The notes below the pieces were generated by a model. The model worked only from the letters and a program-made list of their open reading frames with translations. It searched no databases and had not been told where the DNA came from. Below are positions 26,818-34,406 of a DNA stretch of 64,000 nucleotides, in pieces; position 1 is the stretch's first letter; every line of letters begins with the position of its first letter. This DNA comes from Brevibacillus sp. SYP-B805 (GTDB taxonomy: Bacteria; Bacillota; Bacilli; Brevibacillales; Brevibacillaceae). The position numbers were made by a program, and so were the translations under genes. The stretch is from positions 62,001 through 126,000 of the forward strand of contig NZ_JAALGD010000010.1 of assembly GCF_011059135.1 (NCBI RefSeq). Reading direction: 5' to 3'.

Positions 26818-28020
26818 TTAGCCGATGTTTGCCTTGATCTTTTTCGTGATCCGGGTGAGATAAAGCAGAAACAGAAGAAACAGCACTCCCTGCACGACGA
26901 TTGCTCCCGATACCGTGATCCCCAGATAAGCGTTCAGGTAGTAGAAGCCCGACCCGACCAACATCAGAAGGTTCTCGGTAAAATTCTGCACCGCAATCGT
27001 TTTCCCGGCTCCGACCAGCCTCTTGCCTTCTTCCTGCAAGACGGTATTCATCGGTACAATAAATACCCCTCCCATAAAGCCAACGGCCAGCAGGAAAAGA
27101 ATGGCCACCGCCGTCACATGAAACCACGGAAAGAGGAAGATCAGCCCCAACATGCAGAAACCGTACAGGATGGAGCGGTAATACCGATCGAGCGGGATGA
27201 GCTTCGTCGACAGGAAGGCGCCCGCGATGATCCCGACGGAAGTCGTCGCCAGGATGAGCGAGACGGAAAAATCTTGGGGATGGATGCCCAGCGCCATCGG
27301 AATCCAGGCGAGGACGGCCACCCGCAGCACGGCGGAACTCATCCAGAACGCCCCGGTTCCGATCAGCGAAAAATTTGTGGCCGGATGGGTATACAGCAGC
27401 TTCATATCGGCGAAAAAACGGCGGGCTTCCGCAAGATAACGGATGTCGGGATTGCCGTGCATGCGCGGGATAAAAAAGGTCATCATCAGGGACAACAGGT
27501 ACAGGAGCATGCAGATGGCCGATGACGTCAGGGCAGACGTCACGGAAGCGATGCTGCCCCCGCCGCCAATGCCGGTCAAAATGGCGATGATGGTGTATGC
27601 TTCGATGCGGGCGTTGGCATGGAACAGCTCTGTTTCGCTGCGCGTCAGCTCCGGCAGGATGCCGTATTTGGCCGGGGAGTAGACAACGGCCCCGACGCCG
27701 ACCGTAAAGTAGCTCCCCATCAGAAACAGGATGTTGCTGTGGTCGGTCACGAGAAGAATCAGGACGCCCAGCGCCTTGATCAGGTTGCCGATCACCAGCA
27801 CGAACGCCTTCGGTTTCTGGTCGGCAAAAGAGCCGACCAGGGGAGCCAGCACGATATAAGGGACGAAAAAGGCCATGGTCACGAGCGCCAGCGATGCGGG
27901 AGAAAACCCGTTCTCCGTCAACAGATTGGCGATGACGAAGAGAATCATGTTGTCGGCAAAGGCGGACAGAAATTGAGTAACATAAAGGGCTTGCAACGGT
28001 TTCAGCAGCGGTCTTTTCAT
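26818..28020 (-). CDS. lplT: LplT-like lysophospholipid transporter (MFS)
   Basis: This 400-residue major facilitator protein has twelve hydrophobic segments. Its start (LQALYVTQFLSAFADNMILFVIANLL) and later VGVGAVVYSPAKYGILPEL resemble LplT, which flips lysophospholipids to the inner leaflet for reacylation by Aas. It begins 4 bases after the stop of an Aas-like gene, the same pairing known in proteobacteria (sometimes as one fused gene). The assignment rests on this pairing plus sequence. A general MFS drug exporter is the alternative. Confidence 0.8.
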   Translation of the reverse strand: MKRPLLKPLQALYVTQFLSAFADNMILFVIANLLTENGFSPASLALVTMAFFVPYIVLAPLVGSFADQKPKAFVLVIGNLIKALGVLILLVTDHSNILFLMGSYFTVGVGAVVYSPAKYGILPELTRSETELFHANARIEAYTIIAILTGIGGGGSIASVTSALTSSAICMLLYLLSLMMTFFIPRMHGNPDIRYLAEARRFFADMKLLYTHPATNFSLIGTGAFWMSSAVLRVAVLAWIPMALGIHPQDFSVSLILATTSVGIIAGAFLSTKLIPLDRYYRSILYGFCMLGLIFLFPWFHVTAVAILFLLAVGFMGGVFIVPMNTVLQEEGKRLVGAGKTIAVQNFTENLLMLVGSGFYYLNAYLGITVSGAIVVQGVLFLLFLLYLTRITKKIKANIG

Positions 28021-28024
28021 CCGG

Positions 28025-30133
28025 CTACTCTCCTTTTTCCGCGAACTGCTTCAGCGTGACATAATCGGTTTTGCCGCTGCCCAAAAGCGGCAGATGCTCG
28101 ATGACGCGAATGGCTGCCGGCAGCAGCAGGGGCGAATATCCGTTTTCAGCCAGATAGGCCCGGTACCGGTCCATGCGAGCGGACGGGTCGGTGGTGTAGA
28201 GAAGGATGCGTTCTCCTTTGCGGGCATCGCTGATCGATACCGAAGCGAACTCCGAGTGGCCGAAACACTGCATGGCCAGTTCCTCCACCAGGTTGAGCGA
28301 CACCATTTCGCCGCCGACCTTGGCGAAGCGCTTGAGACGCGACTTGATGGTGACAAAGCCGGCTTCATCCATCTCTACCAGGTCTCCGGTACGGTACCAT
28401 TCTTCCGCGGGAACGAAGCCCTTGCCGTGGATCAGGTATCCTTTCATCACATTGGGACCTTGCACGAGCAGATGCCCGCCTTCCGCGATGCCTTCCACCG
28501 GTTCCAGCCTGGCCTGGATGCCGGGCAGGAGACGCCCGACCGTCCCTTTTTTGTTCGCCAGGGGGGTATTGAGGGAGAGAATGGGGGACGTCTCCGTTGC
28601 GCCATATCCTTCAAAGATGCGCACCCCGAATTTGTCCTGCCACAGCTGTCTAACATCGTCCTTCAATTTCTCGGCACCCGCGAACACGTAGCGCAGCGCG
28701 TAGAAATCATACGGGTGGGCAAATCGGCCGTATCCGGCCAGGAAGGTGGACGTGCCGAATAGGATGGTCACATTCTGGTCGTAGCACAGCTCGGCGATCA
28801 CCTTGTAATGCAGCGGGGTCGGATACAGATAGACGGGCACGCCGGTGATCAGCGGAAGAATCGTGCCTGCCGTCAGCCCAAAGCTGTGAAACATGGGGAG
28901 GGCATTGAGAAACTTGTCACGGGCAGTCAGGTCGATGACGCTGAGCACCTGCTGGATGTTTGCATACAGATTGTCATGCGTTAACACGACGCCTTTCGGT
29001 TTGCTCTCGCTGCCGGATGTAAAGAGGATCAGTTCGTTGCTGGACGCCGCCGACGTTTTGCCGAGCAGATAGAGGAAGAGTGCGGTCAGCTTGTCAAGCA
29101 GGCTGATCGTTTCTCTCACATCTTCCAGATAAATTACCTTCACGCTCTCCTGCAGGCCTGCGACCAGATGGCCCAGTTTTCCTTTTTCGATGAACTGCCG
29201 GGACGTAAGCACGGTATCGATGCCGGCCGTTTCGCAGCAATCCAGCAAGGTGCGGACGCCGAGCGAGAAGTTCAGGATGGCCGGGGTCTTGCCGATGCGG
29301 AACAAGGATAACAGCGTCACGACATGGGCGATCGAGTTGGGCAAAAGCACGCCGACCGTTTGTTTGTCGCCGAGCAGGGAGCGGAAGCGATGCCCCAGCA
29401 GGTAGCTGCTGATCAACAGCTTCCGATACGTAATCGAAGCCGTGATGTCTTTGGCGATTTCCCGACCAGCCCCGTGGACGTTGGCTGCTTCCAGCACTTC
29501 GTTGAAGAGATTGACCTGCTGTTTGCAGCGGGCTTGGAACAGCTCGCGCTGCAGCGTACGCAGGATGAAGTCGCTGGCGAGCGTTTTCTGTTCTTTCATG
29601 GAGACGCCCTGCTTCTTCTCCAGGGTAAAAGGGGTGCCAACGGTAATAGTTACTTTGGGAAACAGGGAACGCTTGATTTTGCCTTTCAGATAGGAAAAGA
29701 GGGAACGTTCCAGGCCCTGAATGATGACCGGGTAGACCGCTGCGCCGGTTCGCAGGGCCAGATAGCCGACGCCGCTGTAGATCTTCATGAGGCCGCCCGT
29801 CGTGGTGATTCTGCCTTCCGGGAAGATCACCAGCGACTCGCCGTTATGGATGGCCCGGATCATGTGGCGGATCGAGTACGGATTCATCGGATCGACGGTG
29901 ATGTGTTTGCGCGCTTTGAGAAAGAGCGCGAACTTTTTGGCGATGTCCGTATTGGCCACAAACGTGACGTTTGCAGGCATATACAGGTACAGCAATACCG
30001 CGTCAAGCAGCGAAACGTGGTTCGGGGTGAGAATGACCGGTTGGGAAAAGTCGATGCTGCGGATGCCGCGAATCTGGACCCGAAACCATACACGCAACAA
30101 CACCTTCAACAAGAAATCGATAAGTCCCATCAT
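28025..30133 (-). CDS. aas: Bifunctional acyltransferase / acyl-ACP synthetase, Aas-like
   Basis: This 702-residue two-domain enzyme has an N-terminal PlsC-type acyltransferase (about 1-190) with NHVSLLDA (HX4D) and FPEGRI motifs. The C-terminal AMP-binding acyl-ACP/CoA synthetase (about 225-700) has LFTSGSESKPKGVVLTH, YGATETSP and YRTGDLVEMD. Aas activates a fatty acid onto ACP and reacylates 2-acyl-lysophosphatidylethanolamine at the membrane. I chose the ATG at 30133, 6 bases after AAAGGTG; a GTG at 30142 overlaps that site. The gene is co-transcribed with lplT. Two palindromes lie upstream, one resembling a FapR box. Confidence 0.88.
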   Translation of the reverse strand: MMGLIDFLLKVLLRVWFRVQIRGIRSIDFSQPVILTPNHVSLLDAVLLYLYMPANVTFVANTDIAKKFALFLKARKHITVDPMNPYSIRHMIRAIHNGESLVIFPEGRITTTGGLMKIYSGVGYLALRTGAAVYPVIIQGLERSLFSYLKGKIKRSLFPKVTITVGTPFTLEKKQGVSMKEQKTLASDFILRTLQRELFQARCKQQVNLFNEVLEAANVHGAGREIAKDITASITYRKLLISSYLLGHRFRSLLGDKQTVGVLLPNSIAHVVTLLSLFRIGKTPAILNFSLGVRTLLDCCETAGIDTVLTSRQFIEKGKLGHLVAGLQESVKVIYLEDVRETISLLDKLTALFLYLLGKTSAASSNELILFTSGSESKPKGVVLTHDNLYANIQQVLSVIDLTARDKFLNALPMFHSFGLTAGTILPLITGVPVYLYPTPLHYKVIAELCYDQNVTILFGTSTFLAGYGRFAHPYDFYALRYVFAGAEKLKDDVRQLWQDKFGVRIFEGYGATETSPILSLNTPLANKKGTVGRLLPGIQARLEPVEGIAEGGHLLVQGPNVMKGYLIHGKGFVPAEEWYRTGDLVEMDEAGFVTIKSRLKRFAKVGGEMVSLNLVEELAMQCFGHSEFASVSISDARKGERILLYTTDPSARMDRYRAYLAENGYSPLLLPAAIRVIEHLPLLGSGKTDYVTLKQFAEKGE

Positions 30134-30201
30134 AACCCACACCTTTACATAAGAATAAGTGCTGATGCGTTCATTCTACGGAGAAGGCATTCGTTTCAAC
30201 A

Positions 30202-30238
30202 GTACCAACTTTCTTTGGTACCTGGTCATATAACCAGG
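30202..30238. promoter_or_regulatory. Two adjoining palindromes upstream of aas; possible FapR-like box
   Basis: GTACCAA/TTGGTAC arms (30202-30208 and 30215-30221) and CCTGGT/ACCAGG arms (30221-30226 and 30233-30238) abut. The 17 bases at 30215-30231 match the FapR-type pattern TTAGTACCTGATACTAA, recalled from memory, at about 12 positions. They lie 70-105 bases upstream of the aas start. Confidence 0.4.
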
Positions 30239-30277
30239 CAGCTTGGTTGAACGGTCCGCTCCGGAGACTCCCACAAC

Positions 30278-30307
30278 AAACAAAAGCACCCTCCAATGGA
30301 GAGTGCT
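30278..30307 (-). terminator. Intrinsic terminator of the lectin-like gene
   Basis: A 10-bp imperfect stem (30285-30294 with 30298-30307) is followed on the minus strand by TTTTGTTTG. Confidence 0.75.
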
Positions 30308-30354
30308 GCAAAAGCAGCCTAGATGGGTTGGAAACCAGGCAGAGCAGTATCCCG

Positions 30355-31377
30355 TCATTTTTCATTAGTGAGAAACGACACGTCAGACAGCCCTGTCTTT
30401 ACACTCAGTCCCCATCCAAAAAACTCGTAGTGGGTGATTTCAGCGCGAATCGTGTTCAGACCGGCTCTCCAGCGAACGGGAATACCCGCATAATCACTTC
30501 GAACCCTTCCGTCGCTCTTCGGAGGATCCCATCTCCACTCCCCTTGGTAGACCTCTTCTTCATTGATCCAAAGACGAAGATGATCGCTGAAACCGAAAGT
30601 GCAGACAGTGTCTTTCTCTTCCGGAAGATAAAACATGCTCTTGGCCTGAACAGAAATGCCTTGTTCCGCCGGATAGATTCTGTTGATGTTGAGCGTGCCG
30701 TTTTCCTCCACAATGGCTTTCGTCCATTGATGTTCGGCTGGCTGTTCGTTTGCCAAATATGGTTTTGAAACCATCCATTCCGTTACGTAGGTTTCAGCTG
30801 TTAGCTGCTTTGCATCCGTTATCCTTTTCATGATTGGAGTCGGCTGCATTTCCTCCACGGAGAGATTGCGAATGTAGCTGGGCAAATATCCCCAAAACCC
30901 AATTTTGCCGACACAGCCTCCGTGCTGAAGATTTGAGATGACAAGTTGAGGCGAAGGATCATCCCCCAAATAGACAATAGCACCGTTTGGTTGAACTTCC
31001 AGGGAAAATTTTACCCACTCACCGGTTGTATCCGGCAAAGGTTTTTGATACATCGGGCCATTATAAATTTGCCATGTCATGGAGCCGTTCATTACCGGAT
31101 CGTATTGGATTTCTTCCGGTGCCAGATAAACCAATTCATAATTTTGGCTATCCCGGCCACCAAAAACCAAACCGACAAAACCTACCTGTTCGGGTATGGC
31201 TACCTCCGCTTGCAGACGAAAACAATCGAGAGGCAATTCCTCACGGAGGAAGACGGGCGTCCCCGTCTTTTCCAGATATAAGGCGTTTTGGCCGCGATAT
31301 ACCCCGGGGCGAGCGTTCGAATTGCCCAAATCCAAATGCTCCCAATCATCCCACAGGTTCATGCATAACTTCGTCAT
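30355..31377 (-). CDS. Hypothetical protein with two beta-sandwich (lectin/LamG-like) regions
   Basis: This 340-residue soluble protein has no signal peptide or membrane segment. Residues about 1-190 look like a concanavalin-A/LamG-type jelly roll, as in DUF1080 sugar-binding domains (LYLEKTGTPVFLREEL, GFVGLVFGGRDSQNYELVY, GEWVKFSLEVQPNG). Residues about 200-335 look like a second beta-sandwich (DHLRLWINEEEVYQGEW, GLNTIRAEITHYEFFGWG). No catalytic motif is evident, so sugar or glycan binding is inferred from fold only. The ATG follows AAGGAGGGAGAAG. Codons are more A/T-rich than in the flanking operons, as in the DUF2461 gene upstream, which suggests separate acquisition. Confidence 0.6.
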   Translation of the reverse strand: MTKLCMNLWDDWEHLDLGNSNARPGVYRGQNALYLEKTGTPVFLREELPLDCFRLQAEVAIPEQVGFVGLVFGGRDSQNYELVYLAPEEIQYDPVMNGSMTWQIYNGPMYQKPLPDTTGEWVKFSLEVQPNGAIVYLGDDPSPQLVISNLQHGGCVGKIGFWGYLPSYIRNLSVEEMQPTPIMKRITDAKQLTAETYVTEWMVSKPYLANEQPAEHQWTKAIVEENGTLNINRIYPAEQGISVQAKSMFYLPEEKDTVCTFGFSDHLRLWINEEEVYQGEWRWDPPKSDGRVRSDYAGIPVRWRAGLNTIRAEITHYEFFGWGLSVKTGLSDVSFLTNEK

Positions 31378-31392
31378 TCTTCTCCCTCCTTT

Positions 31393-32079
31393 TTATTGAA
31401 TTTTTATCTTGTAGAGATAATGATAAAGATTAGAAAGCTGACTAAACCCCTCGGTTAAATCACGGAGCAGCTCGTCGCCAAAGAGTCGGCTGTCGATGCC
31501 CCGATTGCATACGAGGTATAAGTTTTTCCGTTGGTACCAGTCCAAGATCTCTTTCGGTTTGCTTGGGTCCAACGGTTTTTTGTACAGATCGCCCTCAATG
31601 ACAAATGTTTGCTGTTTAGGATAAAACGAAACCGCTCTTTCAAACTCATCGGGCTTGCGGTCAATCAGTTCTCTGAATTTGTCCATGGTATCCTTCGTCG
31701 CGGAGTAAAACCCCATCCCGTAGCGATAGGAATTGGGAGTCAGTTCAAAGAAAAATGCCGGAGCATCCACCCACTCTTTCTTGGGTCTTTTGAATGTGAT
31801 CCAGATGTTGGTGCGAAAAGGAGATTTGTCCATCGAAAATCGGGTATCGCGATAGATGCGGGAAATGGTTTTGCCAACCGATGGGGAGGTTTCAAGGTAG
31901 GGGTCGATGTCAAGCATGATGTTGCTTAATGCCGAAACAAGAGACTGAGTCGGTTTGAGGACGAAATCGGTATACAAGTGTTTGTTGTCTTCAAACCAGG
32001 CCTTGTTGTTATTCGTTTGCAAATCCTGCAAAAAGGCAATGGTTTTTGGTGAGTATCCGGTAAAGCTGCTGATTGGCAT
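31393..32079 (-). CDS. DUF2461 family protein
   Basis: This 228-residue protein matches the DUF2461/TIGR02453 pattern: FLQDLQTNNNKAWFEDNKHLY near the start, ISRIYRDTRFSMDKSPFRTNIWI near 75, and GMGFYSATKD in the middle. The family is widespread and its function is unknown. I chose the ATG at 32079, 6 bases after GGGAGGG; the earlier in-frame ATG at 32109 lacks a site. It ends 15 bases before the start of the lectin-like gene, so the two are probably co-transcribed. Base composition is A/T-rich compared with neighbours. Confidence 0.85.
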   Translation of the reverse strand: MPISSFTGYSPKTIAFLQDLQTNNNKAWFEDNKHLYTDFVLKPTQSLVSALSNIMLDIDPYLETSPSVGKTISRIYRDTRFSMDKSPFRTNIWITFKRPKKEWVDAPAFFFELTPNSYRYGMGFYSATKDTMDKFRELIDRKPDEFERAVSFYPKQQTFVIEGDLYKKPLDPSKPKEILDWYQRKNLYLVCNRGIDSRLFGDELLRDLTEGFSQLSNLYHYLYKIKIQ

Positions 32080-32107
32080 GGCCAACCCTCCCGTATGTAT
32101 GAGAGAC

Positions 32108-32121
32108 ATATCAGTTGATAT
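32108..32121. promoter_or_regulatory. Short inverted repeat upstream of the DUF2461 gene
   Basis: A perfect ATATCA-GT-TGATAT lies about 30 bases before the start codon. It may be an operator. No regulator is obvious. Confidence 0.3.
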
Positions 32122-32231
32122 TTTCTACAACCCTCAGGAAATCCCTGTAAATCCATAAAAAAGCTGTCGATTTTTCGTCAGTCATCTCTGTTTTTCGATC
32201 GTTGATATGCAGCCTTTCCCGAGTGAGGTTG

Positions 32232-32870
32232 TCAAAAAAGCCGCTTCTGCTTGGCTTTGGCGGCCGCTTCCTTGCTCGATTTGGCACCCATCTTTTTCAG
32301 GATGCGGTTGATGTGGTTCTTGATCGTCCGGTGGGTGATGTGCAGGACTTTCTCGATCTGGGATTGGGTGTGGCCCTCGTGAATCAGCTGAAGGATCTCC
32401 TTTTCCGCCGGGGAGAGCAGTTTTTTGTCTTCTTCCTGCTTCAGGCGCTGAAGCTCCTGGCGCAAAACGGCGGCGGCCGACGGGTGGATGGCCGACTGGC
32501 GGCGGTACGCGGCCCGGATCGCGTCGGGAATCTCTTGAAAGTGCTGCTTGTTGAGATAATTGACGGCGCCGGCCGAAAACGAATCGATGATCACTTCCTG
32601 GGCCGTCAGGGAGGTCAGCATGATGATCGCGCAGTCTTCCTTGCGTTCGCTGAGTTCCAGCGCGATCTCGATGCCGTCCAGATTGTTTTCGGTCAGGTTG
32701 ATATCCAGAAGGACCACGTCGATGTCGTGCTGCTGAAAAAGCCGGATCGCCTCCTCTTTGGTCTCTGCCGCTGCGACGACGGTCAGATCCGCCTCCTTGT
32801 CCACATAATCGACCAACCCTTTGCGCCAGTCCCTGTCATCCTCGACGACCATGACACGTATCTGTTCCAT
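32232..32870 (-). CDS. NarL/LuxR-type response regulator
   Basis: This 212-residue regulator has a receiver domain (1-120) with acidic pocket ED(D) at 10-12, phosphoacceptor D56 (VVLLDINL) and the conserved threonine/lysine pair in MLTSL and YLNKQ. The C-terminal LuxR-type HTH (about 145-205) contains LSPAEKEILQLIHEGHTQSQ. It starts 11 bases after the stop of the histidine kinase gene, behind GGAGGGAAAC. It should act with that kinase, and the divergent A-PCP-reductase gene is the nearest candidate target (inference). Confidence 0.9.
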   Translation of the reverse strand: MEQIRVMVVEDDRDWRKGLVDYVDKEADLTVVAAAETKEEAIRLFQQHDIDVVLLDINLTENNLDGIEIALELSERKEDCAIIMLTSLTAQEVIIDSFSAGAVNYLNKQHFQEIPDAIRAAYRRQSAIHPSAAAVLRQELQRLKQEEDKKLLSPAEKEILQLIHEGHTQSQIEKVLHITHRTIKNHINRILKKMGAKSSKEAAAKAKQKRLF

Positions 32871-32881
32871 TGTTTCCCTCC

Positions 32882-34246
32882 TTACAGGATCAAGCGTTTC
32901 TGCGGGAAGTAGAGGAACACGGTGGTTCCCTCGTCCTTGACGCTCTGAATCTCCAATCGTCCCTGATGTTTCTGCATGACGTTGTAGCAGTAGGACAGGC
33001 CCAACCCGAAGTTTTGGCCGCCTTTTTTCGTGGAGAAAAACGGATCCAGCACATACGGCAGGTTTTCCTTGGAGATGCCGGTGCCGGTATCCGCCACCGA
33101 CAGCACCAGATGCTTGCGAGACCGCATCAGCTGAATGGTCAGGGTGCCGCCGGTTCTCATGGCTTCCACGGCATTCATGCAAAGATTGGTCAGCACCTCG
33201 CGAATGTGGACGGGGTCGCCTTTCAGCTTGATGCTGTCATCGAGATCAAGCTTGACGGCGATCTGCTGTGTTTCGGTATACGGCTTCATCTCCTGCAGGA
33301 CGCGTTCCACGATACCGGCCATGTGAACCGGCTCTTCTTTCAGGACGATATCCTGGATCTGGCCTTGTATCCGGTTGACCATCGCCATGATGTTGCGGGT
33401 GGACTGGAGGATGACCTGCATGTCTTCCTGCATCGCCTGTTTCTTCTCCTCCGCCGCGTAGGATTGGATCCGATCCGCGTAGAGCGTGATCTTGCCCACC
33501 TCATTCTTGATGGTATGGTTGACGATGGCGGTACCGGAGGTCATGGCGCGCAAGGTACTGTCCAGGCGCCGTTTTTCCAGACGGAGCTTCACGCCGAGAA
33601 GCCCGTACTTCACGCTGATAAACAGAAACAGGACAAATTGAATGCCGACGATCAGGGCGTTGTACCGCCAGGCGTCATAGTTGTGGAACGTCCGCATGAT
33701 ATACAGGAAGGTAAAAATGAACAGGAGCGGGACGATGACCAGGATGTTGTTGACCAGCCGGCTTCTTTTGACGACCGGGTCTTTTTCGATTTTGTACAGA
33801 TAGATGAGCAGGAGACACGCGCACACAAAGTACGGGATGACCCAACTGATCATGATCCCGTAATGAAAGGACAGGACCGGGTAAATGGGCGTGATCGCCA
33901 GCATGACCGCAGGCGGCAGCAGGGCGGCGTATTGGATGATGCGCCTGGTGCGGCGCGACAGGAAATCGCAGGAATGGACGGCGAACATGAGAAAGCAGTA
34001 AGGCAACCCGGTCTGGCACAAAAAAGAAGCGAACATCACCAGAAACAGGATGGCATGGTCGAGCTGCGGATGCTGGAGGGCATGCGCCCGCACCAGCGGA
34101 TAGACGGATGTTTCCATCACTTCCGAGAAAAAACCCAGCCCGCCGACAAAGGCGGTCGCGCTCGCCCAACGGGTAGATGTTTGATTGGGATCGGTAAAGA
34201 GGAGAAGCAGCGCAAAAGCCCACAGGGCAATCAGTATGGTTACCAT
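32882..34246 (-). CDS. Membrane sensor histidine kinase with seven N-terminal helices
   Basis: This 454-residue kinase has seven or so transmembrane segments in residues 1-215. The cytoplasmic part has a dimerisation region with the phospho-histidine in AIVNHTIKNEVGKI, then an HATPase_c domain with N-box NLCMNAVEAM, G1 VADTGTGISKENL, F-box DPFFSTKK and G2 GQNFGLGLSYCY. No large extracellular sensor domain is present, so the membrane part itself senses the signal, as in peptide- or lipid-responsive kinases. The ATG follows AGGGAGAATCCCG. It forms an operon with the response regulator and diverges from the NRPS-like gene. Confidence 0.88.
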   Translation of the reverse strand: MVTILIALWAFALLLLFTDPNQTSTRWASATAFVGGLGFFSEVMETSVYPLVRAHALQHPQLDHAILFLVMFASFLCQTGLPYCFLMFAVHSCDFLSRRTRRIIQYAALLPPAVMLAITPIYPVLSFHYGIMISWVIPYFVCACLLLIYLYKIEKDPVVKRSRLVNNILVIVPLLFIFTFLYIMRTFHNYDAWRYNALIVGIQFVLFLFISVKYGLLGVKLRLEKRRLDSTLRAMTSGTAIVNHTIKNEVGKITLYADRIQSYAAEEKKQAMQEDMQVILQSTRNIMAMVNRIQGQIQDIVLKEEPVHMAGIVERVLQEMKPYTETQQIAVKLDLDDSIKLKGDPVHIREVLTNLCMNAVEAMRTGGTLTIQLMRSRKHLVLSVADTGTGISKENLPYVLDPFFSTKKGGQNFGLGLSYCYNVMQKHQGRLEIQSVKDEGTTVFLYFPQKRLIL

Positions 34247-34272
34247 CGGGATTCTCCCTGTTCATGATCGTG

Positions 34273-34287
34273 ATATACCTAGTATAT
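34273..34287. promoter_or_regulatory. Palindrome in the divergent promoter region
   Basis: A perfect inverted repeat ATATAC-CTA-GTATAT lies 27 bases before the histidine kinase start codon and about 120 bases before the NRPS-like gene. It is a candidate binding site for the response regulator. Confidence 0.45.
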
Positions 34288-34325
34288 AGCAGAGCAGAGA
34301 GGGCTTCACCCATCAAAATAGTGGT

Positions 34326-34354
34326 TTGGCGGTCTTTCCGACCGGTTATATAGA
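34326..34354 (+). promoter_or_regulatory. Weak sigma-A promoter of the NRPS-like gene
   Basis: TTGGCG and TATAGA are separated by 17 bases. The poor -35 would suit activation by a regulator. Confidence 0.45.
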
Positions 34355-34406
34355 ATATGACAAAATTGATCCGAATTATAACATAATTGAACAGAGGGAA
34401 TTGATG

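Noticed and set aside
32870-34267. A 465-codon open frame on the plus strand
   Set aside because: It is antisense to the histidine kinase, is low-complexity in His/Asp/Gln, and shows no family motif.
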